This document shows positions 17,747 to 24,192 of a stretch of DNA of 35,647 nt, in pieces. Position numbers and translations under genes: made by a program. Within the stretch, counting starts at the first letter, position 1. Each line of letters begins with the position of its first letter. The notes under the pieces were generated by a model that was given only the letters and a program-made list of their open reading frames with translations, ran no database searches and was not told the DNA's origin. The stretch covers positions 1 through 35,647 of IMG/VR virus record IMGVR_UViG_3300042541_001013; one strand, written 5' to 3'. This stretch comes from a virus.

Positions 17747-19149
17747 TTCCCCACATTATGATCATTCAGTCGGCCTACACCGATCCACGATTGTCAGAGC
17801 GACGCCTGGAGATCTCGCGACACACGTCCATTCCATCGCTGGCATTTCAGACCGTTAAGCCCGTGATTCATATTGCGGTCAATCCTGACGATCCGTTTTT
17901 GAATGAGCGACTTGACGCATTCCGGTCGACGGGTTGCGAAGTGAAAGCACTTCACCGACCGAACTGGAAACTCTACCGCGAGAACTGGGAGCTTCCAGAG
18001 GGGCGGAAGATTGTCAGCCGAATGGACGATGACGACGTGATCTGCAAAGAGTATTGCCAGCGGACACGCGAAGCTGCCCCGGAGTCAGGCGAGTGGAATC
18101 TAATTTGGCCGAACGGGTACGTTTTTTGGCGTGAGACGTGCTACCTACTGCACCATCCAGGAATTCAGTTCGTAACGCTGGTCACAGATCACGACAAAGA
18201 TCCACATCAGGAACAGCACTGGGGATACCACAAGCGATGGCAGACGAAGGTTGTCTCCAACGCGGTCGGCTGGATCTGGGTTCGTCATGGCGACGCAGCA
18301 TCATCAACACTTCCGAGGTATCGCAGAGTCAAGCAAGGTGGCATTGATGCAAAGCGGATTCCGATCAACCTGAGAGCAATCCTGCGAGCAATTGCGGACT
18401 CCGGGACAGCAAGCGGAAACTACACCGAACACCGCAACCCGGCACTGCTCAACCATGTACTACAGCAAAACAAACGGCACGCACCGACATTGCCAGCAGG
18501 TCCGCGTTTTCTTGTGGTCGTCCCAACGCATCGGCTCGCGGTGGCTCAGGCGACAATCGACGAGCTTCAAATGTCCTTCACCTATCCGACAGAGTTCCAC
18601 ATTCTGGACGGCACGCCCTCGAAATGTCACGCCCTTAACAAGGCCCTGGCTGAACTGCTCGATCCCGCGAAGCATGACATCTACGTAACGATCGACGACG
18701 ACATTCTTCTAGGGGAAAACTGGCAGCACTTCATTGCGTGTGCCTTTGATCGCATACCGAAGCTGGGAGCGTGCGGAGTGGACTACAGCGGAACCGAAGA
18801 AGGCCGGACGCTTATGTCAAACGCAATGAATTCACCAGTGCGGCAGGTTCGCGACATCCAGTTTCGCGACGCCACGGGTTTCATGAATCTTGCGGGCGGA
18901 TGTTTCGCAATCAGGCCCGCACTAGCCAAAGAGATCGGCCCATATCCTTTCGCAGACGATGGCAGACAATACCACCTCGACGAGGACGGATGGCGCTCGC
19001 ATCAGGTGACTCGTCGCAAATGGCAGGTCGGTTACGTCACCAATCCCAATGAGCCCGTCAGGATGATCACGCACCAGAACACAGAACAGTATGTAGAGAC
19101 AAAGGCTGCTGATGTCGCAGCATGGCAGGCAAATCCAATCTGGCCCTAA
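17743..19149 (+). CDS. Two-domain glycosyltransferase
   Basis: The 468-residue protein carries two GT-A-like modules. The first has IVSRMDDDDVI (90-100), as in putative rhamnosyltransferases. The second starts with FLVVVPTHRLAVAQATIDEL (256-275) and has YVTIDDDILLGENW (314-327), a GT2 family pattern. Later it carries HLDEDGW and EPVRMITHQNTEQY near the C-terminus, which may be the catalytic end. Two acidic motifs suggest two transfer steps on one chain. It overlaps the gene before it by 4 bp (17743-17746), so both are probably translated together. Confidence 0.75.
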   Translation: MIPHIMIIQSAYTDPRLSERRLEISRHTSIPSLAFQTVKPVIHIAVNPDDPFLNERLDAFRSTGCEVKALHRPNWKLYRENWELPEGRKIVSRMDDDDVICKEYCQRTREAAPESGEWNLIWPNGYVFWRETCYLLHHPGIQFVTLVTDHDKDPHQEQHWGYHKRWQTKVVSNAVGWIWVRHGDAASSTLPRYRRVKQGGIDAKRIPINLRAILRAIADSGTASGNYTEHRNPALLNHVLQQNKRHAPTLPAGPRFLVVVPTHRLAVAQATIDELQMSFTYPTEFHILDGTPSKCHALNKALAELLDPAKHDIYVTIDDDILLGENWQHFIACAFDRIPKLGACGVDYSGTEEGRTLMSNAMNSPVRQVRDIQFRDATGFMNLAGGCFAIRPALAKEIGPYPFADDGRQYHLDEDGWRSHQVTRRKWQVGYVTNPNEPVRMITHQNTEQYVETKAADVAAWQANPIWP

Positions 19150-19167
19150 ACCTAAAGGAACAAACAA

Positions 19168-19575
19168 ATGGCAGTTTTGACAATCACCGCAGCAAGCGTA
19201 GCACCCGGAACGGGATCCAAAACGAAAAGCGGCACCGCAGGCGCAGCAATCACGCAAGGGCAGCCGGTTTATCTTGACGCAACAGCGATAACCATATTCC
19301 CAGCCGATGCTGACGTGCTCGCATCTGCGGCGGTTGTCGGAGTCGCACTCAATGCCGCATCAACGGGGCAGCCCGTCACTTACCAGACCTCCGGGCCAAT
19401 CACGATCGGGGCCACGGTCACTGTCGGAACGGCCTATTACGCCTCGACAACAGCTGGCGGCGTGTGTCTTGAGTCTGACTTAGTCACCGGAGACTTCGCC
19501 ACGTTTCTAGGCTTCGCGACATCAACCACCGTGATCGCTCTTGACATCAAAGCGGCTGGAGTTGCAAAGGCTTAG
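19168..19575 (+). CDS. Virion surface/decoration-like beta protein
   Basis: The 135-residue protein is Thr/Ala/Gly-rich with repeated short strands (GQPVYLDATAITIFPADADV, then VTYQTSGPITIGATVTVG and TTAGGVCLESDLVTG). It looks like a DUF2190-like or similar decoration protein, and its position after the glycosyltransferase genes makes it a candidate acceptor. AAAGGA precedes the ATG. It is the last gene before the convergent terminator. No enzymatic features. Confidence 0.5.
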   Translation: MAVLTITAASVAPGTGSKTKSGTAGAAITQGQPVYLDATAITIFPADADVLASAAVVGVALNAASTGQPVTYQTSGPITIGATVTVGTAYYASTTAGGVCLESDLVTGDFATFLGFATSTTVIALDIKAAGVAKA

Positions 19576-19593
19576 GGAACACTGAAACCACAA

Positions 19594-19676
19594 TGCTGAC
19601 CAGCAGCGGATAAAAAGCGAAGGTCAGCAGCGAAGCAATGGGAGACACCGCGGAGCTACCTCGCGGTGTCGCTTCG
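19594..19676. terminator. Bidirectional hairpin terminator region between convergent operons
   Basis: Two hairpins lie between the ends of the plus-strand tail operon and the minus-strand cassette. Hairpin one is TGCTGACC (19594-19601) / GGTCAGCA (19622-19629). Hairpin two has a 9-bp GACACCGCG / CGCGGTGTC stem ending at 19670, extended by CGAAGC (19631-19636) / GCTTCG (19671-19676). Neither has a long T run, so Rho-independent function is likely but not certain. Confidence 0.55.
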
Positions 19677-19677
19677 T

Positions 19678-19869
19678 TTAACACCTGCTTCCACAGTTCG
19701 GGCACCGCCATCCGCCAATCTTCGCGGAAATCAAAATCCAAACCGGGATCCAGATGCCTGCAGTGATCACACTCAAAAACAAATGCAGCAGATGACTAGT
19801 GCCGGGACGAGTTGCCAGCACCTTCTTCGCGCACATCTTACACTTCCGTTGTTTACGCTGCTCAGCCAT
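19678..19869 (-). CDS. Small membrane zinc-ribbon protein (minus strand)
   Basis: The 63-residue protein starts at ATG 19869 (minus strand), with GAGGTG 7 nt upstream. It has a basic N-terminus with CKMCAKK, a long hydrophobic segment (SHLLHLFLSVITAGIWIPVW) and a second cysteine pair (WRCPNCGSRC). This layout of a split zinc ribbon around a membrane helix recurs in phage and bacterial small membrane proteins of unknown role. It overlaps the upstream gene by one base (TGATG), so the two are coupled. Confidence 0.7.
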   Translation of the reverse strand: MAEQRKQRKCKMCAKKVLATRPGTSHLLHLFLSVITAGIWIPVWILISAKIGGWRCPNCGSRC

Positions 19870-19970
19870 CACAAGCACCTCACGAAAAAGTCCACCACCC
19901 ACAACCCCACAAACCCAATCACCCCCGCCAGCACTTGCCACCAGAATCGTTTTTGGGTCGGGTCGATCAT
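19869..19970 (-). CDS. Short membrane protein (minus strand)
   Basis: This 33-residue protein starts at ATG 19970. It has a charged N-terminus (MIDPTQKRFWWQ) and one hydrophobic helix (VLAGVIGFVGLWVVDFFV), so it is predicted to be a single-pass membrane protein. The stop shares a base with the next start. There is no Shine-Dalgarno sequence before the ATG. Instead TTGACA (minus strand, 20005-20000) and CATTCT (19982-19977) suggest that the transcript may begin at or just before the ATG. Confidence 0.55.
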   Translation of the reverse strand: MIDPTQKRFWWQVLAGVIGFVGLWVVDFFVRCL

Positions 19971-19976
19971 GCAACA

Positions 19977-20005
19977 AGAATGCGCGGAGTTGGGCAGAAT
20001 GTCAA
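19977..20005 (-). promoter_or_regulatory. Candidate minus-strand promoter (possibly leaderless transcript)
   Basis: On the minus strand a perfect TTGACA (20005 to 20000) is followed after 17 bp by CATTCT (19982 to 19977; 3 of 6 to the -10 consensus), 6 nt before the ATG at 19970. The strong -35 and weak -10 suggest an activated or weak promoter; transcription would start near the ATG. Confidence 0.4.
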
Positions 20006-20006
20006 A

Positions 20007-20114
20007 TCACCCAGCCGCGAGCCTCTCCGCAGTCATGCTGATTAGAAGGCCCAATAAAACCACGGGCAAAACAAAATCTTTTCCGCAATCCTGCAAAATG
20101 ATATCACCACCCAT
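20007..20114 (-). CDS. Possible short membrane protein (minus strand)
   Basis: A 35-residue frame begins at ATG 20114 with AGGGGC 5 nt upstream and contains a hydrophobic stretch (FVLPVVLLGLLISM). It precedes the other two minus-strand genes and would be a third small membrane protein. It overlaps the TGATATCA operator, so it could equally be chance. The evidence is weak. Confidence 0.35.
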   Translation of the reverse strand: MGGDIILQDCGKDFVLPVVLLGLLISMTAERLAAG

Positions 20115-20141
20115 TGACGCCCCTGCCGATAGTGATATCAT
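20099..20141 (+). promoter_or_regulatory. Early promoter with paired TGATATCA operators
   Basis: Two copies of the palindrome TGATATCA (20099-20106 and 20133-20140) lie 34 bp apart and extend to a 10-bp inverted repeat, ATGATATCAC / GTGATATCAT. The second copy overlaps the -10 (TATCAT, 20136-20141) of a promoter with TTGACG (20114-20119) and a 16-bp spacer. Both boxes are 5 of 6 to consensus. A dimeric regulator binding both sites could repress or loop this promoter. It would drive the operon starting at 20182. Confidence 0.6.
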
Positions 20142-20181
20142 GCCCGCACCGAGACGCAAAACACTGGTAAGGAAAAGAACA

Positions 20182-20355
20182 ATGACCAAGCAACAGACTG
20201 AATCAATGATCTGCACGATCATCTCAAACGAGTCTGGTGTAGTTATCATCCAGGGCATGTCAGACTCACAGATTGGGTTTTACTTGGAAATGATGGGATT
20301 CGACGCAACTTCCGAAAACATCAAGAAGATCCGAACGATGGACGCAGGCGAGTAA
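20182..20355 (+). CDS. Small early protein
   Basis: The 57-residue protein starts at ATG 20182 with AAGGAAAAG upstream. It is the first gene after the TGATATCA promoter. It has a beta-type N-terminus (MICTIISNESGVVIIQG) and a helix (QIGFYLEMMGFDATSENIKK). No family is recognised. Its place at the head of the early operon and its size are typical of phage early regulators or host-takeover proteins, which is inference from position only. Confidence 0.65.
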   Translation: MTKQQTESMICTIISNESGVVIIQGMSDSQIGFYLEMMGFDATSENIKKIRTMDAGE

Positions 20356-20406
20356 TACAAGCCTTTCTAATGCTTCTTTTAAACAAAAACGCACAAGGTG
20401 AATCAC

Positions 20407-20613
20407 ATGAGCAACGCAATGACAATCGAAAAGCTGGAAGAACTGCAGGCGGAACTTTCAGACCTGAATGCAGACGACATCAACACCGCGATCAGTGATG
20501 GTGGTGGATGTGAAACAGAAACTGATTTTGTGCAGAATCTTGATGATGCGATCGAAGCGGCGAAGTTGCTGCTGTCAGAACTGAAAGCAATCCGCAAACA
20601 AATCAAGGAGTAG
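20407..20613 (+). CDS. Small acidic coiled-coil protein
   Basis: The 68-residue protein starts at ATG 20407, with AAGGTG upstream (the GTG at 20398 is part of that site). Most of the chain is heptad-like (IEKLEELQAELSDLNADDIN, later AAKLLLSELKAIRKQIKE), so a coiled-coil dimer is predicted. No known family. It is separated by 51 bp from the gene before it and by 4 bp from the next. Confidence 0.6.
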   Translation: MSNAMTIEKLEELQAELSDLNADDINTAISDGGGCETETDFVQNLDDAIEAAKLLLSELKAIRKQIKE

Positions 20614-20617
20614 AACG

Positions 20618-20803
20618 ATGATTGAAATTGCTTACACCGCTGTAGACGTGTTTGGTTGCTTTGGGCTAGTTGATGCGGTTGCAACAACATTTGTTTGCCT
20701 AACAGGAGCACAGGTTTGCTGTGCATTGTATCACGCTGAGTGCGGTGATGTGCTCGATGCAATGGATCAGACGATCGTCGATATGTGCCTAGCTGGGTTT
20801 TAG
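20618..20803 (+). CDS. Small Cys-containing protein
   Basis: The 61-residue protein has AAGGAG 6 nt before ATG 20618. It is hydrophobic and has six cysteines, including an adjacent pair (VCCALYHAEC). The N-terminal half might be membrane-associated (AYTAVDVFGCFGLVDAVATT). No family is recognised. Confidence 0.55.
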   Translation: MIEIAYTAVDVFGCFGLVDAVATTFVCLTGAQVCCALYHAECGDVLDAMDQTIVDMCLAGF

Positions 20804-20807
20804 TCAA

Positions 20808-20921
20808 ATGCCAACACTCGCAACAATCCGAAACCTGCAAGCCCGCATCATTTACGCCCAGCGCGACGGCGACCACGCCGAAGTCTTGCGGCTAAAAAAG
20901 GAACTGGAGAACGTGAAGTGA
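20808..20921 (+). CDS. Very small helical protein
   Basis: A 37-residue frame too short for routine gene finders starts at ATG 20808, four bases after the previous stop, and overlaps the next gene by 4 bp (GTGA). The chain is one amphipathic helix (LATIRNLQARIIYAQRDGDH, ending LRLKKELENVK). The tight spacing on both sides is the main support. Confidence 0.5.
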   Translation: MPTLATIRNLQARIIYAQRDGDHAEVLRLKKELENVK

Positions 20922-21073
20922 CAAAGAAAGTTAAAGGCAATCCTCAACTGCTGCTGCGTGTTCCGCCGGAACTGCAAAAGCCACTGGCGGATGAAGCAAC
21001 GAGGACCGGCGAAAGTCGGCAGGGCGTGTTGTGGCGGATTGCGGCAAAGTACTTTAAGGGGCGAAAAGCGTGA
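20918..21073 (+). CDS. Small DNA-binding protein (ribbon-helix-helix type)
   Basis: A 51-residue basic protein starts at GTG 20918 and overlaps both neighbours by 4 bp. The pattern PQLLLRVPPELQKPLADEAT then TGESRQGVLWRIAAKYF fits a ribbon-helix-helix fold (strand with R/V/P, then two helices with a GES turn) like Arc/CopG proteins. It may be a regulator of the early operon, and so a candidate for binding the TGATATCA operator, but no direct evidence links them. Confidence 0.6.
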   Translation: MTKKVKGNPQLLLRVPPELQKPLADEATRTGESRQGVLWRIAAKYFKGRKA

Positions 21074-22554
21074 GAATCGACTTCGATACACGTTCAGCGG
21101 AAGACTACGCACGTTTTCTGGCTGTACGTAAATGCCCGATCTATCAATTTAAGGGATCGGCCGCAATTGTCCCTGACGAATATGCCTCGCTGATTGGCGT
21201 CAAGTCAAAGCGAAAGACCGGCAAGAAATACACGCCGGCTGTCAAGCTGTTTGACTACCAGGCGGACATCGTTCGCATCGCCGTCGAACGTCGCAAGTAT
21301 GCGATATTTGCAGACTGCGGACTCGGCAAAACTCTGATGCTCCTGGAGTACGCTCGCCACTGTGCTGAGCAGACGAGGGGAAAAGTGCTGATTGTTTCCC
21401 CGCTGATGGTCTGCCGCCAGACGGTTGAAGAGGCATTGCGATGGTACGGCGAAGCATTCCCGATCGGTCGAGTGAAAGCCGCCGATTTGCAGTACTGGCT
21501 GAACTCAGATAGTTCGCTCGATTCGCAAATCGGAATCACGAACTACGAAGCGATCCGCGAAGATCTTGCGCCGGGAAAACTGACTGGCCTGATTCTTGAC
21601 GAGTCGTCAATGCTCAAGAGTCATTACGGTGCATGGGGGACGCGGCTTATTGATTTGGGCCGTGGGCTCGATTGGAAACTGTGCTGCACTGGAACGCCAG
21701 CTCCGAACGATCGGATTGAATTCGCGAATCATGCGGTGCTGTTGGACCGTGCGAAGACCGTTAATGAGTTCCTCGCGACATACTTCATTAATCGTGGCGA
21801 GACTCAAAACCGATGGGAATTGAAGCCGCACGCCCTGAAGCCGTTCTATCGGTCGCTGGCTGATTGGTCGATCTTCCTGACGAATCCAGCCACCTACGGA
21901 TGGAAAGACAATGTCGGCGTTACTCCTCCGATCAATATTCACATTGATCACATCGACCTGACTGACGAGCAACGCAAAGCCGCTCAGGCCGTCACTGGAT
22001 CGCTGATCACAAACAACATCGGGGGAATCGGCGACCGCGGCAAGCTGTCTCAGATCGCAAAAGGAAAGGGCGGCATAGCATCGCTGAAGCCTGCATTCAT
22101 TCGAGCACAGGTCGAGAGCTGGCCAGATGAAAGCACAATCATTTGGTGCCACTACAACGACGAACAGGAGCGGATGGAAAATCTGTTCCCTGAAGCCGTC
22201 AGCGTTTCCGGTGACACAAAAGAAGCAGACCGGGAAGCGGCCGTTGATGCGTTTAAAGCCGGCCGCGCAAAGATCCTGATCACTAAGCCTAAGTTGTTAG
22301 GGTTCGGTTTGAATCTACAGGTCTGCACACGGCAGATCTTCAGCGGCATCAAGGACTCTTATGAAGAGTTTTATCAGGCCGTCAAACGATCGAATCGTAT
22401 CGGATCGACGAAGCCTCTCAATGTCCACATTCCAGTGACAGAACTGGAAGTTCCATTTGTCGACAACGTGCTTCGCAAAGCGGGTCGAGTTCAACAGGAC
22501 ACTGAAGAGCAAGAAGCACTTTTTAAGGATATCGGCCATGCATGTTTTCGATGA
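21070..22554 (+). CDS. SNF2-type DNA helicase/translocase
   Basis: The 494-residue protein starts at GTG 21070. Superfamily 2 motifs are visible: FDYQADIV (Q-type), Walker A CGLGKT (83-88), LIVSPLMVCRQT, DEAH-type LDESSMLK (176-183), CTGTPAPNDRIEF (motif III), then the second domain with IIWCHY and a motif VI-like segment with RSNRIG. The late segment reading RSNRIGSTKPLNVHIP is typical of phage SNF2-like helicases. It would use ATP to move along or remodel DNA. It overlaps the methyltransferase gene by 17 bp, and the pair likely acts together. Confidence 0.85.
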   Translation: MRIDFDTRSAEDYARFLAVRKCPIYQFKGSAAIVPDEYASLIGVKSKRKTGKKYTPAVKLFDYQADIVRIAVERRKYAIFADCGLGKTLMLLEYARHCAEQTRGKVLIVSPLMVCRQTVEEALRWYGEAFPIGRVKAADLQYWLNSDSSLDSQIGITNYEAIREDLAPGKLTGLILDESSMLKSHYGAWGTRLIDLGRGLDWKLCCTGTPAPNDRIEFANHAVLLDRAKTVNEFLATYFINRGETQNRWELKPHALKPFYRSLADWSIFLTNPATYGWKDNVGVTPPINIHIDHIDLTDEQRKAAQAVTGSLITNNIGGIGDRGKLSQIAKGKGGIASLKPAFIRAQVESWPDESTIIWCHYNDEQERMENLFPEAVSVSGDTKEADREAAVDAFKAGRAKILITKPKLLGFGLNLQVCTRQIFSGIKDSYEEFYQAVKRSNRIGSTKPLNVHIPVTELEVPFVDNVLRKAGRVQQDTEEQEALFKDIGHACFR

Positions 22555-23473
22555 TTCAGAACAATACCACGTCCATCACGGCGATTGCATTCCGCACATG
22601 CTGGAAGATATGCCGGAAGATAGTGTGGACTTTGCCGTGTTTTCTCCGCCATTCCCGAGCCTGTACGCTTACAGTGATGCAGAAGGTGACATTGGAAACG
22701 TCGATGCAATGGGAATGGAAGCGGCGGTTCACCTGTCGTTCATGTTCAATGGCTTGATGAGAGTTTTGAAACCGGGACGGGCGGCAATCGTACACGTCTG
22801 CCAGATCCCGAGAATGAAGCGATCGGGCGGCGTTGGATTGTGCGACTTTCGCGGGACTAACATTCGACTCGGTGAACGTGCTGGTTTGGTGTACGAATAC
22901 GATTGGAGCGTTCGCAAGAATCCGCAGTCACAAGCGATCCGGACACGAGCACGAGAACTACAGTTTTCCGGACTGGAAAGCGACAGATCGAAGCAACGCG
23001 GAACACTGCAAGATTACCTGATCAAATTTCGCAAGCCCGGAGAGAACGCAGTCCCTATTGACGCCAAAGGACAGGTCAGTCGGAACGATTGGATTGCATG
23101 GGCCGAAGGCTGCTGGGATGACGTGCATGAAACTGACACGCTGAACACAGCAGCGGCAAAATCAGACGACGACACGCGGCACATTTGCCCTCTCCAGCTT
23201 GAGGTGATTCGTCGATGTGTGCTGCTGTACTCAAACCCAGGTGAGATTGTTTTCAGTCCATTTGCTGGCATCGGATCGGAAGGCTTTGTTTCGCTCGGTG
23301 GGACATCACCGAAGACTAAAAGGGCGATCTACGACACGCGGCGTTTTTATGGCTGCGAACTTAAAACGGAATACTACCAGCAGGCTCTGAAGAATCTGCT
23401 GTTGGCAAGCCGGCAACATTCCGCTGTCCATCAGACAAGCCTGTTTGCTGAACTTGAGGAGGTCGCCCCATGA
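22538..23473 (+). CDS. DNA methyltransferase, m4C-type beta class
   Basis: The 311-residue protein has ATG 22538 inside the end of the helicase gene. The catalytic motif FSPPF (35-39) is of the SPP(Y/F) form associated with cytosine-N4 methylation. The SAM-binding motif FSPFAGIGSEG lies near the C-terminus (239-249), the order typical of beta-class amino-methyltransferases. Between them are a target recognition-type middle and HICPLQLEVIRRC. No restriction endonuclease gene is adjacent, so it is an orphan. It may protect phage DNA from host restriction or mark it for replication or packaging. Target sequence unknown. Confidence 0.85.
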   Translation: MHVFDDSEQYHVHHGDCIPHMLEDMPEDSVDFAVFSPPFPSLYAYSDAEGDIGNVDAMGMEAAVHLSFMFNGLMRVLKPGRAAIVHVCQIPRMKRSGGVGLCDFRGTNIRLGERAGLVYEYDWSVRKNPQSQAIRTRARELQFSGLESDRSKQRGTLQDYLIKFRKPGENAVPIDAKGQVSRNDWIAWAEGCWDDVHETDTLNTAAAKSDDDTRHICPLQLEVIRRCVLLYSNPGEIVFSPFAGIGSEGFVSLGGTSPKTKRAIYDTRRFYGCELKTEYYQQALKNLLLASRQHSAVHQTSLFAELEEVAP

Positions 23474-23796
23474 TTCAAAAAACCCTCTTCGACGCCCCCG
23501 CAAAACTCTCCCGCAAATCCGACCCAATCACCAGCCAGAAGTCAGCAGCGGAGATTGAGCCAAAGCTGGGCAAGCTGCAAATAGCCTGCCTAGACATCCT
23601 CGAAATGACACCCACGCCAATGACAGCAAATGAAATTGGATGGGCTGCATCGAGAGTGCATAGCGGTTCCCCTGAGTCGTACCGAAAGCGGATTCACGAA
23701 CTGCTGAACAGTGGCAGTATCGAAGAGTGCGGCGAACGTCGCTGCGAGGTCACTGGCAAGTCAGCACGAACATTCAAAGCGAAGGAGCGAACATGA
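23470..23796 (+). CDS. Winged-helix DNA-binding protein
   Basis: The 108-residue protein overlaps the methyltransferase gene by 4 bp (ATGA). The N-terminus is Lys/Ser-rich (FDAPAKLSRKSDPITSQKS). It is followed by a wHTH pattern: IACLDILEMTPTPMTANEIG then SPESYRKRIHELLNSGSIEE. It resembles phage wHTH proteins that link to DNA metabolism. No specific target can be predicted. Confidence 0.6.
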   Translation: MIQKTLFDAPAKLSRKSDPITSQKSAAEIEPKLGKLQIACLDILEMTPTPMTANEIGWAASRVHSGSPESYRKRIHELLNSGSIEECGERRCEVTGKSARTFKAKERT

Positions 23797-23942
23797 TCGA
23801 ACTCATCCAAATCTTAGCAGTTGTCTTCTCTGGTCTGTTCGCTGCCGAGGCGATCCTGTGCAGCCACGAGACGCGCGACGAACGACGCGGACGAAGACGT
23901 GTTCAGCGGATCGTCAGTGAGAAGTATCCGCCGACTTACTAA
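23793..23942 (+). CDS. Small membrane protein
   Basis: This 49-residue protein has ATG 23793 (GAAGGAG upstream) overlapping the previous stop by 4 bp (ATGA). A single N-terminal hydrophobic helix (IQILAVVFSGLFAAEAIL) is followed by a strongly basic tail (RDERRGRRRVQR). It is probably anchored in the membrane with the basic tail in the cytoplasm. Function unknown. It ends immediately before a terminator. Confidence 0.55.
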   Translation: MIELIQILAVVFSGLFAAEAILCSHETRDERRGRRRVQRIVSEKYPPTY

Positions 23943-23971
23943 CCGGCCAGTCCAAGGGGACGCCGGATTTT
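23943..23971 (+). terminator. Intrinsic terminator after helicase/methyltransferase operon
   Basis: A stem CCGGC (23943-23947) / GCCGG (23962-23966) extends after a 2-nt bulge into GTCC (23950-23953) / GGAC (23958-23961) with an AAGG loop. ATTTT follows (23967-23971). It begins at the base after the TAA. Confidence 0.7.
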
Positions 23972-24008
23972 AAACACTCCCGAAGACGGGTTCATCCGCG
24001 TGGAGTGT

Positions 24009-24096
24009 GCCACCGTCCAGGCGCAGAGAGCATTGAGGCTCTTGGATGATCCGCACAGTGTAGCGGGTTGAGTTGGTTCGATTCCAGCTCGGTGGT
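24009..24096 (+). ncRNA. tRNA-like cloverleaf element (atypical or degenerate tRNA)
   Basis: The segment closes with a 7-pair stem, GCCACCG (24009-24015) / CGGTGGT (24090-24096, one G-U). It contains a T-arm that fits the tRNA consensus exactly (stem GTTGG/CCAGC, loop TTCGATT, 24072-24088), an anticodon-position hairpin (CCGC/GCGG, 24051-24066, 8-nt loop) and an enlarged D-arm-position hairpin (AGAGC/GCTCT, 24027-24042). The anticodon loop has 8 instead of 7 nt and positions 8-9 and the D-arm are unusual, so I do not call an isoacceptor. No CCA is encoded. It could be a tRNA remnant, an integration-site relic or a tRNA-like RNA. Confidence 0.4.
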
Positions 24097-24098
24097 TT

Positions 24099-24166
24099 AC
24101 GCATGGCCGACAACTGAATGATTCAGTACGGCTGGCCCCCGCTTGCCAAGATGGCCGGCCATGCGT
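24099..24166 (+). promoter_or_regulatory. Structured csrA leader (11-bp inverted repeat)
   Basis: ACGCATGGCCG (24099-24109) and CGGCCATGCGT (24156-24166) form a perfect 11-bp inverted repeat around a 46-nt loop that holds a smaller hairpin (ACTGAA/TTCAGT, 24113-24127). It ends 12 nt before the csrA ribosome binding site (AAAGGAG, 24179-24185), so it sits where a leader control structure would be. Confidence 0.5.
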
Positions 24167-24192
24167 CTTACATTTATCAAAGGAGTGAAACA

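Noticed and set aside
19666-20181. Long plus-strand frame opposite the small minus-strand genes
   Set aside because: The minus-strand genes have ribosome binding sites, coupled ends and recognisable hydrophobic/Cys patterns. The plus frame is low complexity (Pro/Thr/His/Gln-rich) until the real gene start at 20182.
24009-24096. Ordinary tRNA gene with a named anticodon
   Set aside because: The anticodon-position loop has 8 nt and the D-arm and positions 8-9 do not fit. No 7-nt loop with T33 can be formed, so no isoacceptor was assigned.
23943-24192. CsrB-like sponge RNA by GGA motifs before csrA
   Set aside because: About five GGA in 250 nt is what chance would give, and they are not placed in repeated hairpin loops.
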